Positions 47,450 through 56,689 of a stretch of DNA of 64,000 nucleotides are shown one piece after another. Below the pieces are notes generated by a model. It ran no database searches. It was not told the DNA's origin and worked only from the letters and a program-made list of their open reading frames with translations. The position numbers and the translations under genes are program-made. Origin of the DNA: Pithys albifrons albifrons (taxonomy: Eukaryota; Chordata; Aves; Passeriformes; Thamnophilidae). Each line of letters starts with the position of its first letter. Within the stretch, counting starts at the first letter, position 1. The stretch spans positions 14,628,561 through 14,692,560 of the forward strand of contig NC_092466.1 in assembly GCF_047495875.1 (NCBI RefSeq). Reading direction: 5' to 3'.

Positions 47450-48620
47450 GGATGGGTAAGGGTAAGCAGCTGATGCTTACCTAGTGAATTTGCTCTGCAT
47501 CATCAGAGGCACCATGTAATGAATCTCCCTTTTTACTGTGATGTTCTTGGAGAGTAATAAGCAAGTGTGATTTGAGTAAATGTGTTATTAAAATGGTGAA
47601 ATGCTTAACCATAGATGTCCATTTCATATGTAAATATTAAAAAAATATATTGTCACAACAGCTTTCAAGCTGAATGATACATATTACATTGCAACAAAAA
47701 GATTGCTGGCATTTGGAAGGTTTTTCTGTGTGGGAGTGTTTGGGAGGTTAAGGTGTCAGACAAGGAAGTGTGGCTCACTTTTGTAGCTTGTTATAATATT
47801 ATGGCTGTAATCTTTTTGTCTTTGGGAGGGGCATTATGTACAAATTCATTTGACACATAATACTATACAGTACTCAAATTTTTGAGTTTCAGTATCTTTG
47901 TAAAGTGAAGAGTTGTTTTTTTTTTTAATTAAAATGAAGTGAGGAATTTATTTTAGGGTGTCATGAACTTCTAATAAGCACATTTCTGTAGGTTATGTTC
48001 CCCACCAGTCTTCTAAGACTATTTCTGGAACATCAGTGTAAATTGCAGCAAAGTACAGCAAAGAACGTGGTGACAGACAGGGTTAATCTCCTGTGTCTGT
48101 CTGCACAGGACCAGATTATGGATGTTGGTGATCACCTTTCTGCTCATTCAAAGATGGGTTATGTTGCTCTTACATACTCGTTTAGTGCAAGATTGTGCAA
48201 GGTTGTCCAGCCTTCATAAGAGCAGCAAGAAATGGTGGCTCAGAAGGCAGCTGTCATTTCATACCCATTCCAGCTGCCCTTTCTGCTCAGATTTCCTCCC
48301 TTCCCCCCATTTAAAAAAGGGGGGGTGGGGGTGAAGAGGATTACAAAAGAAGAGTAGAAGAGTATTAGGGTTTAAAATCTCTAGCAGCTAATCTATCACA
48401 TCCTTCAGTTTTCATGGCTATCTGCCAATTTAAAATATACTTGTGTTTTCCTGCCTTGCCAGTAATTATACAAATGCAGTAGTGCTTATGGCATCAAAAA
48501 CTGTGGCTGGTAAAAGCAATTGCTATCATAATGCATCCCTAAATTTAATAGTAGTGGTGTAAAATGAATAAGCATCTCTCTATTTCAAGGGGTAATGGCT
48601 TTAACTATCAACATGGCTAG
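47450..48620. other. Intron 1 stretch approaching exon 2
   Basis: AT-rich sequence whose first part (47450-47700) has little repeat content and could include a weakly constrained block. A C-run, A-run and G-run are juxtaposed at 48303-48331. There is no coding evidence. Confidence 0.35.
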
Positions 48621-48629
48621 TATTTTTCT

Positions 48630-49223
48630 TGATTGGCTGTTTTGGCTCCTTGTTTGTGTTTGCAGGAACATAATCAATTTATTGTAACAGTTGTATTTTA
48701 TTTAACAAACAACAAGGCAAGCAGAAACATGAAACTCCTATCTAGTGTCACCAACTTCCTGTTCACTCTAGATCGCAGATTTTTCCTTTTATCCCCTTTA
48801 GAGGCAAAACCTGAAATTTTTCTTTTCTGCAAGTCTTACACTTACAGGTGTTGTTTCCTTTTCTGCTTTCCTTGCAAAATTGCTTGCCTTGTGTTGTGCC
48901 TGGAGTGTTGCTGTGCATGGAGATAAGGTCTAATTAATTGGAAAGAAACTTTTTATTACTAGAAAAACTTGACACATTGGTGTAGAAAATTGATCAAAGA
49001 TTTACTTTCTTGATCCATAGTGCCTTTTCCTTGTTACTATGACATCTGTAAAGCTTCTCTCAAGGAAAAGATGCATCAGCAGTTTCTGTTCTCTCAAAGA
49101 GGTCTCAGTCTTTAAGGCCAGGTGCAGTTGTGTTGATGCCATTTGGCTAAGCCTTGAAAGTTCCTGTAATCTGTGCCATCCTGTCTCACACAGTCCCATC
49201 TCATAGTTGTCCTTTCTCTGCAG
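48630..49223. other. End of intron 1 upstream of exon 2
   Basis: T-rich intronic sequence leading to the exon 2 acceptor. The branch point is not unambiguously assignable. The pyrimidine tract TGTCCTTTCTCTGCAG ends at 49223. Open frames in this stretch on the plus strand continue into exon 2 only by chance. Confidence 0.5.
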
Positions 49224-49331
49224 TGCTCTATGCCCAGATCTCTGTGGCTGGGCTGCTCCAGCCTGGCGGACAGCATGCCCTCGCTGCGATGCCTCTATAA
49301 CCCAGGGACTGGCGCACTCCCAGCTTTCCAG
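49224..49331 (+). CDS. BTRC: BTRC coding exon 2 (36-residue cassette)
   Basis: A 108-bp exon encoding 36 residues, from CSMPRSLWLGCSSLADS to NPGTGALPAFQ. It corresponds to residues 17-52 of the long human BTRC isoform. The acceptor is a pyrimidine tract followed by CAG at 49221-49223. The donor is CAG|GTACTT at 49331/49332. Both junctions are phase 0, so including or skipping the exon keeps the frame. From memory, the shorter annotated human isoform lacks exactly these 36 residues, so this is probably the alternatively spliced exon. No domain or catalytic residue is present; the segment is serine-, leucine- and cysteine-rich. One difference from the human sequence as I recall it is proline for threonine at residue 49. 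The following coding exon (beginning NSSERED in human) was not found before the end of the window. Confidence 0.95.
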
Positions 49332-49339
49332 GTACTTTC

Positions 49340-52300
49340 TGTCTCTCCCACTCCTTTCTTCTCCATCTGTGTATGTGTGTGCATCTCCTTCTTTACTTGC
49401 TTGCTTTACCTCCGTTTATTCTGATTCATACCCTGTGCCTCTACTGTGTCATTCAGATCTCTGGTATTTAAACTCATCTTGTATAGATTCAGGGCAGCTC
49501 AGTGCTGGGCCATTTCCATTTATGGCAATATCATTTTTTCATCTAAATTGGCTTGATACCATCATCTTTTCCATTAGCTTTCAATTGTTTCAAAAAGATG
49601 CCACTTAATTATATCTGGCAAACAGTATCCATCACACAGTCTCCAATCTGGCTATTCATGCAGTGATTCCCCTCCTATCTAAATTTTTTGTGTGCCACTT
49701 AGAGAACTGAGAGGGTGGGTTCATGGCTATAGTGATAATTGATGCCAGGAATTGTTTACTTTGGCTTTGTTAGCTGTAGTCTGGACATTTTGACAGAAAA
49801 TTATTGTACAAATAAGGTGTCAATCAAAATGCAAATTAAGGAAACTATTGGGGTTTTTTTTCCTTTGGTCTCTGAATTTGTTAAATTCAGGCTTTTCTTT
49901 GTCATGAGACAGCGAGTTTGTTCAGACTCTTTGGGTGAACAGTGAATCTTAAAAATGCAGCCACTCTCCTGTGGGTAGAGTGAGACAGATACTGGGTAAG
50001 CGTCTGGAAGCCCAGACAAGGCTCTCAGGTCATTGCAAGCATTTTTGATGACGTGAATGTAACAGCAGAGACTGGGTAGCATTGGTGTTACATTCACTCT
50101 GGATACTCTGCGTCTGAGATACTTTGTGAACTCCAGTGGTTAAGAATTTAGGAGTATCTCTGTAGAGGGGAAGTTTACTGAGTTTATGGTAGCATGAACA
50201 TTTACTTGAACGTTTATGCTGCTGGATTATACTACTGCTGACCTAACCTGTGGCAGAGAGTTTTATTCACCAGCATCTTAGAAAACCAGGTGTAACAAAT
50301 ATTTTTTGTCATTTTGGGGAAGTTAATAACATGCCTGTAAAGGAGAGCATGCAAAGATTAGTTTGAATTTGACTTTTTGCTCCCAGGGCTAGGATAGTAC
50401 TGTGGAAATAATCCCCTCAGTCTCAAGGGAGGCTTAAGTGTCTTGCATCATTTTGCTGCAACTGTTTTTGCTGACCCAGCAGAAGCAGGGATGGACTCTG
50501 GAAGGTGTCCTGCCATCCTGCCAGGCCTCCTCTGCTGTAACAAGCTTCTAGTGGAGCTTTCCGGGGGTGAGGGGGAATATGACTTTTTATTAGTCTAAGA
50601 GGACTCTGGAGACAACAGGAATAGTTTAGACTCCTACTTCTCATCCTGATTTGCATAATTTGACTAAATTGGATGGACCTCATTTTTGGGCTTTTGGCTG
50701 TTGAATAAATCTCAGATCTCTTTAAGCTCAGGTTTAAGAGAACTTTAGCAGTATATGGAACACAGTTTATAAACTCAAATTGGGGCTTCTTTCTTTCTAC
50801 TTAAGTTATTATTTTGGTTGCTCGGAATAAGCATATATCACAAGGGGGAAGGGAAATTACCTTCCAGCTGAAGATGTTCTTGCTAATGATAGATATGAAC
50901 AACAGCTTCTCTGCTAATGCAGTACATTGATATTTGGGCTCAAATGTGTCAGCTGCACAACCATTCATCGTGTTCTGCCTTCTTGGGATAGCAGTAGGAC
51001 TTTGACATTTCTGCAAATATTGAGGGACATTTCCTTGTGTATTTAGTGACTGGGAACTGGGAAGTATGTCCCACTTGCCATCTGAAATGGTGCACTGGTA
51101 CTCTTCACTGAACTCTGCCATGTTGGGGAACACGTTTATTGCCAATTAAGGGAGAAACCAAAGTGCCAGCAACAGCATCTGCAGCAGTGAGTCATCCACA
51201 TTTCAGTCCATCTTTTTCAGTGGGCTCTGATTGATCCCCATTAGCTTGCATGGTTTGAAGAAAACTCCCTTCTGAGGCACGGCTTCTGCATTTTCCAGTG
51301 CAGAACGGAGTGGTTTGGAGCCTGCTTGAGACTGTGATGTTGCATTATTTCATCATTCTTTAATGCTTTTTTTGGTATAGAATCTTCAGGAAAGCAGTAA
51401 AGACTGTCTTGTAGCCCAGCAAATTTTCTCATATTAAGTTACTTTCTTTTTTCCATAGCAAGCTTGAAGTAACTGGAGAAGCATATCAATGTTCTTTGCT
51501 TGTGGCAAAAGAGAAGATGCCATCTGGAAGGCTACTTAGTCACTGCTGAATTTGTCTAGTTATTTACATGCCTACCTTCAGATACTCAGACAGAAATGTG
51601 GAAAGAGGCTCTTTTTTAATATCTCAGTTAAAATCCTCATGGGAAACATTGGCAGATAGTTGATTTAGAGATGATTCTGTTCATACGTCAGGTTACCTCA
51701 TTTCTCTTCTTTGTGTGTTTTTAGTATTGGAGAGGAGTGAAAACAGGAGCTTCTGGTTCCACAGCTCTGTTTGGCAATCATTCTGCAGTGGGAAAGGTTT
51801 CAAGACTAAAACCATGAATAGGGGGATAAGGAGCTAGAAACAGGTCTTTTTTATATCTTTTATCTAAAAAGGCTTTGCAACTGATAGTCTGTTATGTACC
51901 GGAATTTCACAGCAACCAAGGTGGAAGAGGGCAGTAAACTGGAACATGAACTCCTATAAGGCACTGTGGGAATGGGTCAAAGAGGATATTTTAACAAGAG
52001 AAGACCAGCCATTCCATTTTCAGTGTCTTGGATGCCAAATTTTACTGTATTGTTATTCTGCAAAGCAACTGAAAACCAGGTTGCATGTGTATTCTCTTAA
52101 TAATAAGAAATAAATTTATGCAGAATATACTCATTTTTCCTAGAAAATTGTGCTTTGAAAGTTTCCAGATGTGCCAACAAGTGTCTGTTTTCATGACATT
52201 TTTTCATTTGAAGATAATTAGTTTCCCTGTTAAAATATTTTTCCGTGCATGTTCACAAGGCTCTGCTTATGTTGCTTTTCATAGTCGCAGCTCTTTGAAA

Positions 52301-52390
52301 TTTCAAAGTTACAACTGCACTCATCAAGTACACCAAGCAAAGGATTGTATTAATCCTTCCAGGTTTGCAGAAGACCATAGTATTTTCTTG
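49340..52390. other. Intron 2 stretch, nothing recognised
   Basis: AT-rich intronic sequence after exon 2. No further BTRC exon, RNA gene or named repeat was found. Confidence 0.5.
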
Positions 52391-52404
52391 AATTTATTTC
52401 TGTA

Positions 52405-52625
52405 GGCTATTGTATAAATGAGGAGACTTGAAGAGTCACTTAAAAGTATTACCAAAGATTATGTGTAGGAGTAATTGCAGAGAACAGTCCAGCTCTTCCT
52501 TTTTAGCTAATTCACAGGCAACACAAATATCAACTCCCATTTAGATTGTGAACTTTTTTGGGACAAGAGTCATGCCTTTAAAGCTACCTTTGTCTGGAGC
52601 CCAGGCACCAGTGGAAGAGAGCTGT
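52405..52625 (+). mobile_element. Probable ancient MIR / L3-CR1-type relics
   Basis: Two adjacent old repeat-like patches. 52410-52495 (TATAAATGAGGAGACTTGAA, GAGTCACTTAAAAG, ATTACCAAAG) follows the MIR core order. 52540-52615 (TTTAGATTGTGAACTTTTTT, GGGACAAGAGTCATGCC, CCAGGCACCAGTGG) follows the 3' end of L3/CR1-like ancient LINEs (tagattgtaagctctttggggcagggac). Both are heavily diverged. Confidence 0.4.
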
Positions 52626-52639
52626 CTTGTCAGGGCTTA

Positions 52640-53660
52640 TTTTGCCAGATCTCAAGCTCTTGTGTCGGTAACAGACTGGTAGTCAATGAGGAGGACTAAG
52701 GTAGCAGCATCTTTCTGAATATGGAAGTGCCTCTGGAATGCCAGAAATTCGGATTTTGTTTTACCTGGAGTTCTTAATCGTAATACAGATCAGGGTTTGT
52801 CAGATGACAGGGTCAGCCTTCTGCTTGGTTTTGCAGAAGTGAGTGTGTGACTTCCTGGGTCTTGGCTTTGTTCTGGTTGAGGAAAGCATCAATGTGCTGT
52901 GCTTGGCAAATTGAAGTAAAGGGGAGCACATCTGAGGCTGTGCAGCATGAACATGATGATCTCTCTGGGCTGAGATCACTTTTGGAGAAAGGGGAGAATA
53001 CAAATGATGTAATAGATATGTAGTGATGGAATTGATGAAGACATGAACTTATTTTTTACATTATTTTTGCATTATTTTTCCTAATATTTGTATTTTTTGT
53101 GTTAGGGAGTGAAGTGTTTGTTACAGAAGCATCATCAGTGATTTTTTTATTAACAATTGTATCTGTAAATTTCCTTCAGCCTGTCCATCCATTTTTGCCT
53201 TAGAAGTTGACATTTTATTGCTAGGAAATACAGTGTAAATGTGAGTAGCAGTACATTATTTCTGGTTATACAGGAGGTTAAAGCTAAAGTCTCGGGGTGT
53301 GCAAACTGCATGTTCAGAAATGTGTTTGTGAGAAATACATTTGGAGGAAATTGTTTGGCTTTGGAGCCAGTGTTTGCTGGGTTGCATAGTTCTGTCTCTA
53401 ATTGGGAGAGGTATGGGGTGTCCAGTCAGTACCTCCATCAGTGTGGAGACGTGACCGCCCTTGGCCAAGCCTGGTTCGTGTTCCCACCTCTCGCTCTCCC
53501 CTGGGCTGTGTGAAACCTGCCCCTGGGCTGTTTACGGTGTGCCTCTGAAACAGACCCGGTAATTTTGGTGACTAATAGCCCGAGTGTGTGGCTCCAGCAC
53601 CCCCCGGCTGGCGGCGGGCTCTCCCTTGGTTGTGAATGTAGTTAGGTGGCCCCCAACTGT
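52640..53660. other. Intron 2 stretch, nothing recognised
   Basis: Intronic sequence with a GC-richer patch at 53440-53620 just before the candidate regulatory block. Two short open frames overlap it on opposite strands and are not family-like. Confidence 0.45.
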
Positions 53661-53669
53661 TTACAAGAC

Positions 53670-53950
53670 AGCAGAGGTGAGATCTTTGATTGACAAGTCA
53701 GAAATGCATTAGATCATTCCCTCTGCCAGTCTCTGGTTCATGCTGTTAAAAATGTCAGCCTCTCCAAGTTTGAATGGCAGCCCGAGGGCCTCAGAAGCTT
53801 TTTGTTTTCTGAGATGGAAACACAAATTGGATGTGTGCCTGAGCGCTTCATCCTGGGCTGTAATTTCATCTTTTAGCTAAGAACCACAAGGTACATGAGC
53901 AAAGCACCCTGTAAACAATAATACTGGGGGAAAAAATAAACAAGGTCGTG
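53670..53950. promoter_or_regulatory. Candidate intron 2 element with TCF/LEF and PBX-MEIS motifs
   Basis: ATCTTTGAT (53682-53690, TCF/LEF type) overlaps TGATTGACA (53688-53696, PBX-MEIS type). Downstream follow TTGAATGGCAGCCCGAGGG, GGGCTGTAATTTCATC, AACCACAAGG (RUNX type) and CCCTGTAAACAATAATAC (forkhead type). The block is repeat-free with sparse kept CpGs. Enhancer function is inference. Confidence 0.43.
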
Positions 53951-54119
53951 TTTCTGGTACGTTGATCCACTGGTGTCCTGACCTCTATCACGTTGAACAT
54001 CTCCACTCTGATTGCTGTTCCCTTTGGCATTACAATGAGAGGAAAGAGACTGACACAGGAGGCAAAGATTTAAAGTTGCAGTGCTGTTGCACATTCCTTG
54101 TATTGGCTATGAAATATTG

Positions 54120-54310
54120 AACTGCCACAATGTGACACCTGTTTTTTTAAGCAAAGTTTCTTGTTGGAGGTGTTCAGCAGCAGTTTCTCCTGTTTTTCCT
54201 CATTTTACCACCTGGCAGGAGCAATTATAAAGGCATGGGAGGCAAAACAAGAAAGAGAAGAAATGAAGCCAATTTGTGTAATATTTGCATTTGACTCCAG
54301 CCCTCATCTG
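54120..54310. promoter_or_regulatory. Candidate intron 2 noncoding element
   Basis: Contains the E-box CACCTG (54211-54216), GGAGCAATTATAAAGGCATG and GCCAATTTGTGTAATATTTG. It is repeat-free and lies between two stronger candidate blocks. The call is tentative. Confidence 0.28.
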
Positions 54311-54319
54311 CAGTTCAGA

Positions 54320-54830
54320 CTTTTGGGAGCTTCACTGTAGGAAGACCACGAGGATTATCCAGGTTGGGGATTTCTTTAAATAAAGGAAGTGCCCGGTAAC
54401 TACAGAATAGTTTTCTTAAACATATTTAGGATTTATGCCTCTTTAAATCTGGTGGCCTTGTCTGGCTGGTGGCATAACCTGAGTGATGCTGAGGAGCCCA
54501 CGAAACTCTTGAGAGCCCCCGGTGTGTGCTGCCGGATCACAGCTCTTGAGTAGCAGCAGGAAGAAGAGATGTCTTCCTTTCAGGTGGCAAGGAGATGAAG
54601 AGGACTAAAAAAAGAAATTCTTTGTGGATCAGTGGGAATGGTTTGGGGGTTTTTTTGGTAGTACGTCACTGATTTCTGATTACATTCACTAATTACTTCT
54701 AGTAATTAGAAATCTGGGATTATTCTGCACCCGTATCAATTGTCAAAATTTGTGTGTGCTCTCAGTTCTTCAGTCTGAGTATTAAGAAGTGTGGCAGTAT
54801 CTGTCACCGAGAAATACACTGCTCCAGTGT
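54320..54830. other. Intron 2 stretch between candidate elements
   Basis: No exon or repeat recognised apart from simple A- and T-runs near 54605 and 54650. Confidence 0.4.
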
Positions 54831-54837
54831 GCCCAGC

Positions 54838-55225
54838 ACGGTGATTAATTAAACTGCATTGTAGCGACAAGGCCTCCCCTCCCTCAGCCTCGGCAGGGAT
54901 GGTCTGGTTACTGTGTAATACACTCTTCCCAATAAGGCGAGGGCAAGGTCTCTAGCACACCGGCATCAATTTGGCCGATTAGTTTAAAAAATGAAACAAA
55001 ACTCATCCGAGTGCTCCTTCCTCCCTCGTTAGGAGTCAGGAAGGTGTGCAAAGCTGTAGTGACAAACGGCATATGCAGCGCCGCGTTGGAGGCAAACAGG
55101 TATCTTTAAAGCTAACTCCGGTTCCTCAGGATTGTGAACATCTGCTTGGCGGTATTGTGGAGCTCCACAATGCACTAATTGAATTACTCTTTTCTGGAGT
55201 TGCAGGCTGCGCTAATTGAATTAGA
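54838..55225. promoter_or_regulatory. Strong candidate conserved noncoding element with two homeodomain P3 sites
   Basis: The most enhancer-like block in the window. It has GGTGATTAATTAAACTGC, CCAATAAGGCGAGGGC, GCATCAATTTGGCCGATTAG, AGCGCCGCGTTGG and a perfect pair of TAATTGAATTA (55176-55186 and 55213-55223). TAATTGAATTA is the palindromic P3-type site (TAAT-N3-ATTA) bound by dimers of paired-class homeodomains. About a dozen CpGs are kept without island composition. No reading frame or repeat explains the block. It passes directly into a small CpG island at 55235. Confidence 0.52.
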
Positions 55226-55234
55226 ACGGGGCTG

Positions 55235-55530
55235 TGTGTGTGCGCGCTCCCGCGGCCGCGCGTGCGCGGGCGGGGCGGGGGCCCGGCCATGGCGTGGCCT
55301 GTGCTGCCCCCGCCCGGCCGCGGCTGAAACTGCAGCCGGGGGGCTTCAGGGGCACGGGACGGGCTGGCCCCGGTCTGAGTCCTGCTAGAGGAGGGAAGGG
55401 CACCGGGCACGGGACGGGCTGGCCCCGGTCTGAGTCCTGCTAGAGGAGGGAAGGGCACCGGGCACGGGGTGGGCTGGCCCCGAGTGTGATTCCTCCTCTG
55501 GAGGAAGGAAGGGAGGGCACCGGGCACAGA
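55235..55530. other. Intragenic CpG island in BTRC intron 2
   Basis: An abrupt GC/CpG block (GTGCGCGCTCCCGCGGCCGC, GTGCGCGGGCGGGGCGGGGG) about 5.9 kb downstream of exon 2, adjoining the element with two homeodomain sites. Its second half is a 55-bp tandem repeat. It could be an alternative or enhancer-associated promoter, or GC enrichment driven by the minisatellite. The long minus-strand frame across it (55126-55635) is composition-driven. Confidence 0.6.
55350..55528 (+). repeat. 55-bp minisatellite, about 3 copies plus a diverged fourth
   Basis: The unit begins GGCACGGGACGGGCTGGCCC and includes AGTCCTGCTAGAGGAGGGAA. Starts are at 55351, 55406 and 55461 (period exactly 55). A partial fourth starts at 55523 after a 62-bp diverged unit. 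The first two copies are nearly identical; the third carries several changes. CpG-rich. Confidence 0.92.
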
Positions 55531-55539
55531 CGGTCCAGT

Positions 55540-56640
55540 GTGTGCAGGGGTGGCCTGGGCCCTGTAAATTGCTCGACTCTGCTGTCCCTTTGGATTTGAG
55601 TGCTCCACTTGTGCTTCAGAGAAAGCCAGTGGCACAAGGTCAAGTTGTACCTATTCCTGCACTGCTGGCAAAGAGCTAATGACACATTAAGCAGTAATTT
55701 TAATTTAAAAACGCAAATATGGCATTTCACTGCAAAAAGTAGTTAAGGACTTTCTCATCCGTCATTTAAATTTAAGCCAATGTTAGTCAGAATTTCTGTC
55801 ACTGTTTGGAAACATGCAGAGATAGTTATGGATAATTTGAAAGGCACGCGTTTATAGAGAGAACAAAATGAAACGTTTCGTCTCTGAAACCAGGTATTTA
55901 TGTGTCCACATGCAAATTTGAAGGGGACCAACTCGAACGTTCTCAGTAGAAATGCCTTTGCTAAATCATAATATTAATACCTTCAAGACATACTTTGCTG
56001 CACTCTGTTGAGTGGGTTTCTTTTTATTCTGCTTTCTGCTGGCTGCTACTTACATGGTGCATAAAAATAGTCAGATATTCTCTTTCCTGTATTCTTTCTC
56101 TATGGATAACCAGATGACTCAGTTTTCCATAAAATTTCAGCTATTTCCACTCAGATTTGTCAGTTTGGTAGATCATTCTCATAAACCATATCAGAGATAA
56201 GATGGTATTTGTTTTGCTTTAATGGGTGTTCCTTATATTTTGGTACTTTTGAAATAGGTGAAAATAATTTGCTAAAATGCTCTGCAAAGTAGGTAAAATT
56301 AAACTGTCCTTGTCAAAATACATAACCTATACTCTGTGATGTGCATGATTCTTTTTTATTATGGTTGTATACTTGCCCTATGTCTGGTGATGTTAAACAG
56401 GGCTTCTAATTACCACTGAGAATTAGCAAAATTGCTGCTATACATGGAACTTGGGAATATTCAGTTGCATTCAAATTTGTTTCACAACCAGCTGTCCCCA
56501 AAATGAAAAGCAGATTTTTGTTAAATATATGAAAGAGGTTTTTGTTGCTTTTGGAGGAGACTTTCCAAAGAAACTTATGCATTAGATTGGTTTTGATTTT
56601 ATTTACATTTATAGTTGTTTCTCTCTAGTATTATAATTTT
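55540..56640. other. Intron 2 stretch, nothing recognised
   Basis: Intronic sequence that becomes AT-rich again. It contains an octamer ATGCAAAT at 55910-55917 but no gene or repeat. Confidence 0.45.
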
Positions 56641-56651
56641 TAATATAAATA

Positions 56652-56653
<2 letters not shown>

Positions 56654-56684
<31 letters not shown>
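56654..56684 (+). repeat. (TG)n microsatellite, about 15 units
   Basis: Uninterrupted TG dinucleotide run of 31 bases, flanked by AATATAAATATC and ATAAGTATAAGG. Likely polymorphic and capable of forming Z-DNA. Confidence 0.95.
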
Positions 56685-56687
<3 letters not shown>

Positions 56688-56689
56688 AG

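Larger units (their letters stand above)
21925..49223 (+). other. BTRC: BTRC intron 1 (27.3 kb)
   Basis: Bounded by donor GTGAGG at 21925 and acceptor TTTCTCTGCAG ending at 49223. After the CpG island fades near 22260 it is AT-rich, with short T- and A-runs and very little recognisable transposon sequence. No coding exon, tRNA or convincing small RNA was seen on either strand. The open frames present are short and show no family resemblance. Candidate regulatory blocks and repeats within it are listed separately. Confidence 0.9.

Noticed and set aside
55126..55635. 169-codon minus-strand open frame over the intronic CpG island
   Set aside because: Its repetitive Pro/Ala/Arg segments are the translated 55-bp minisatellite.
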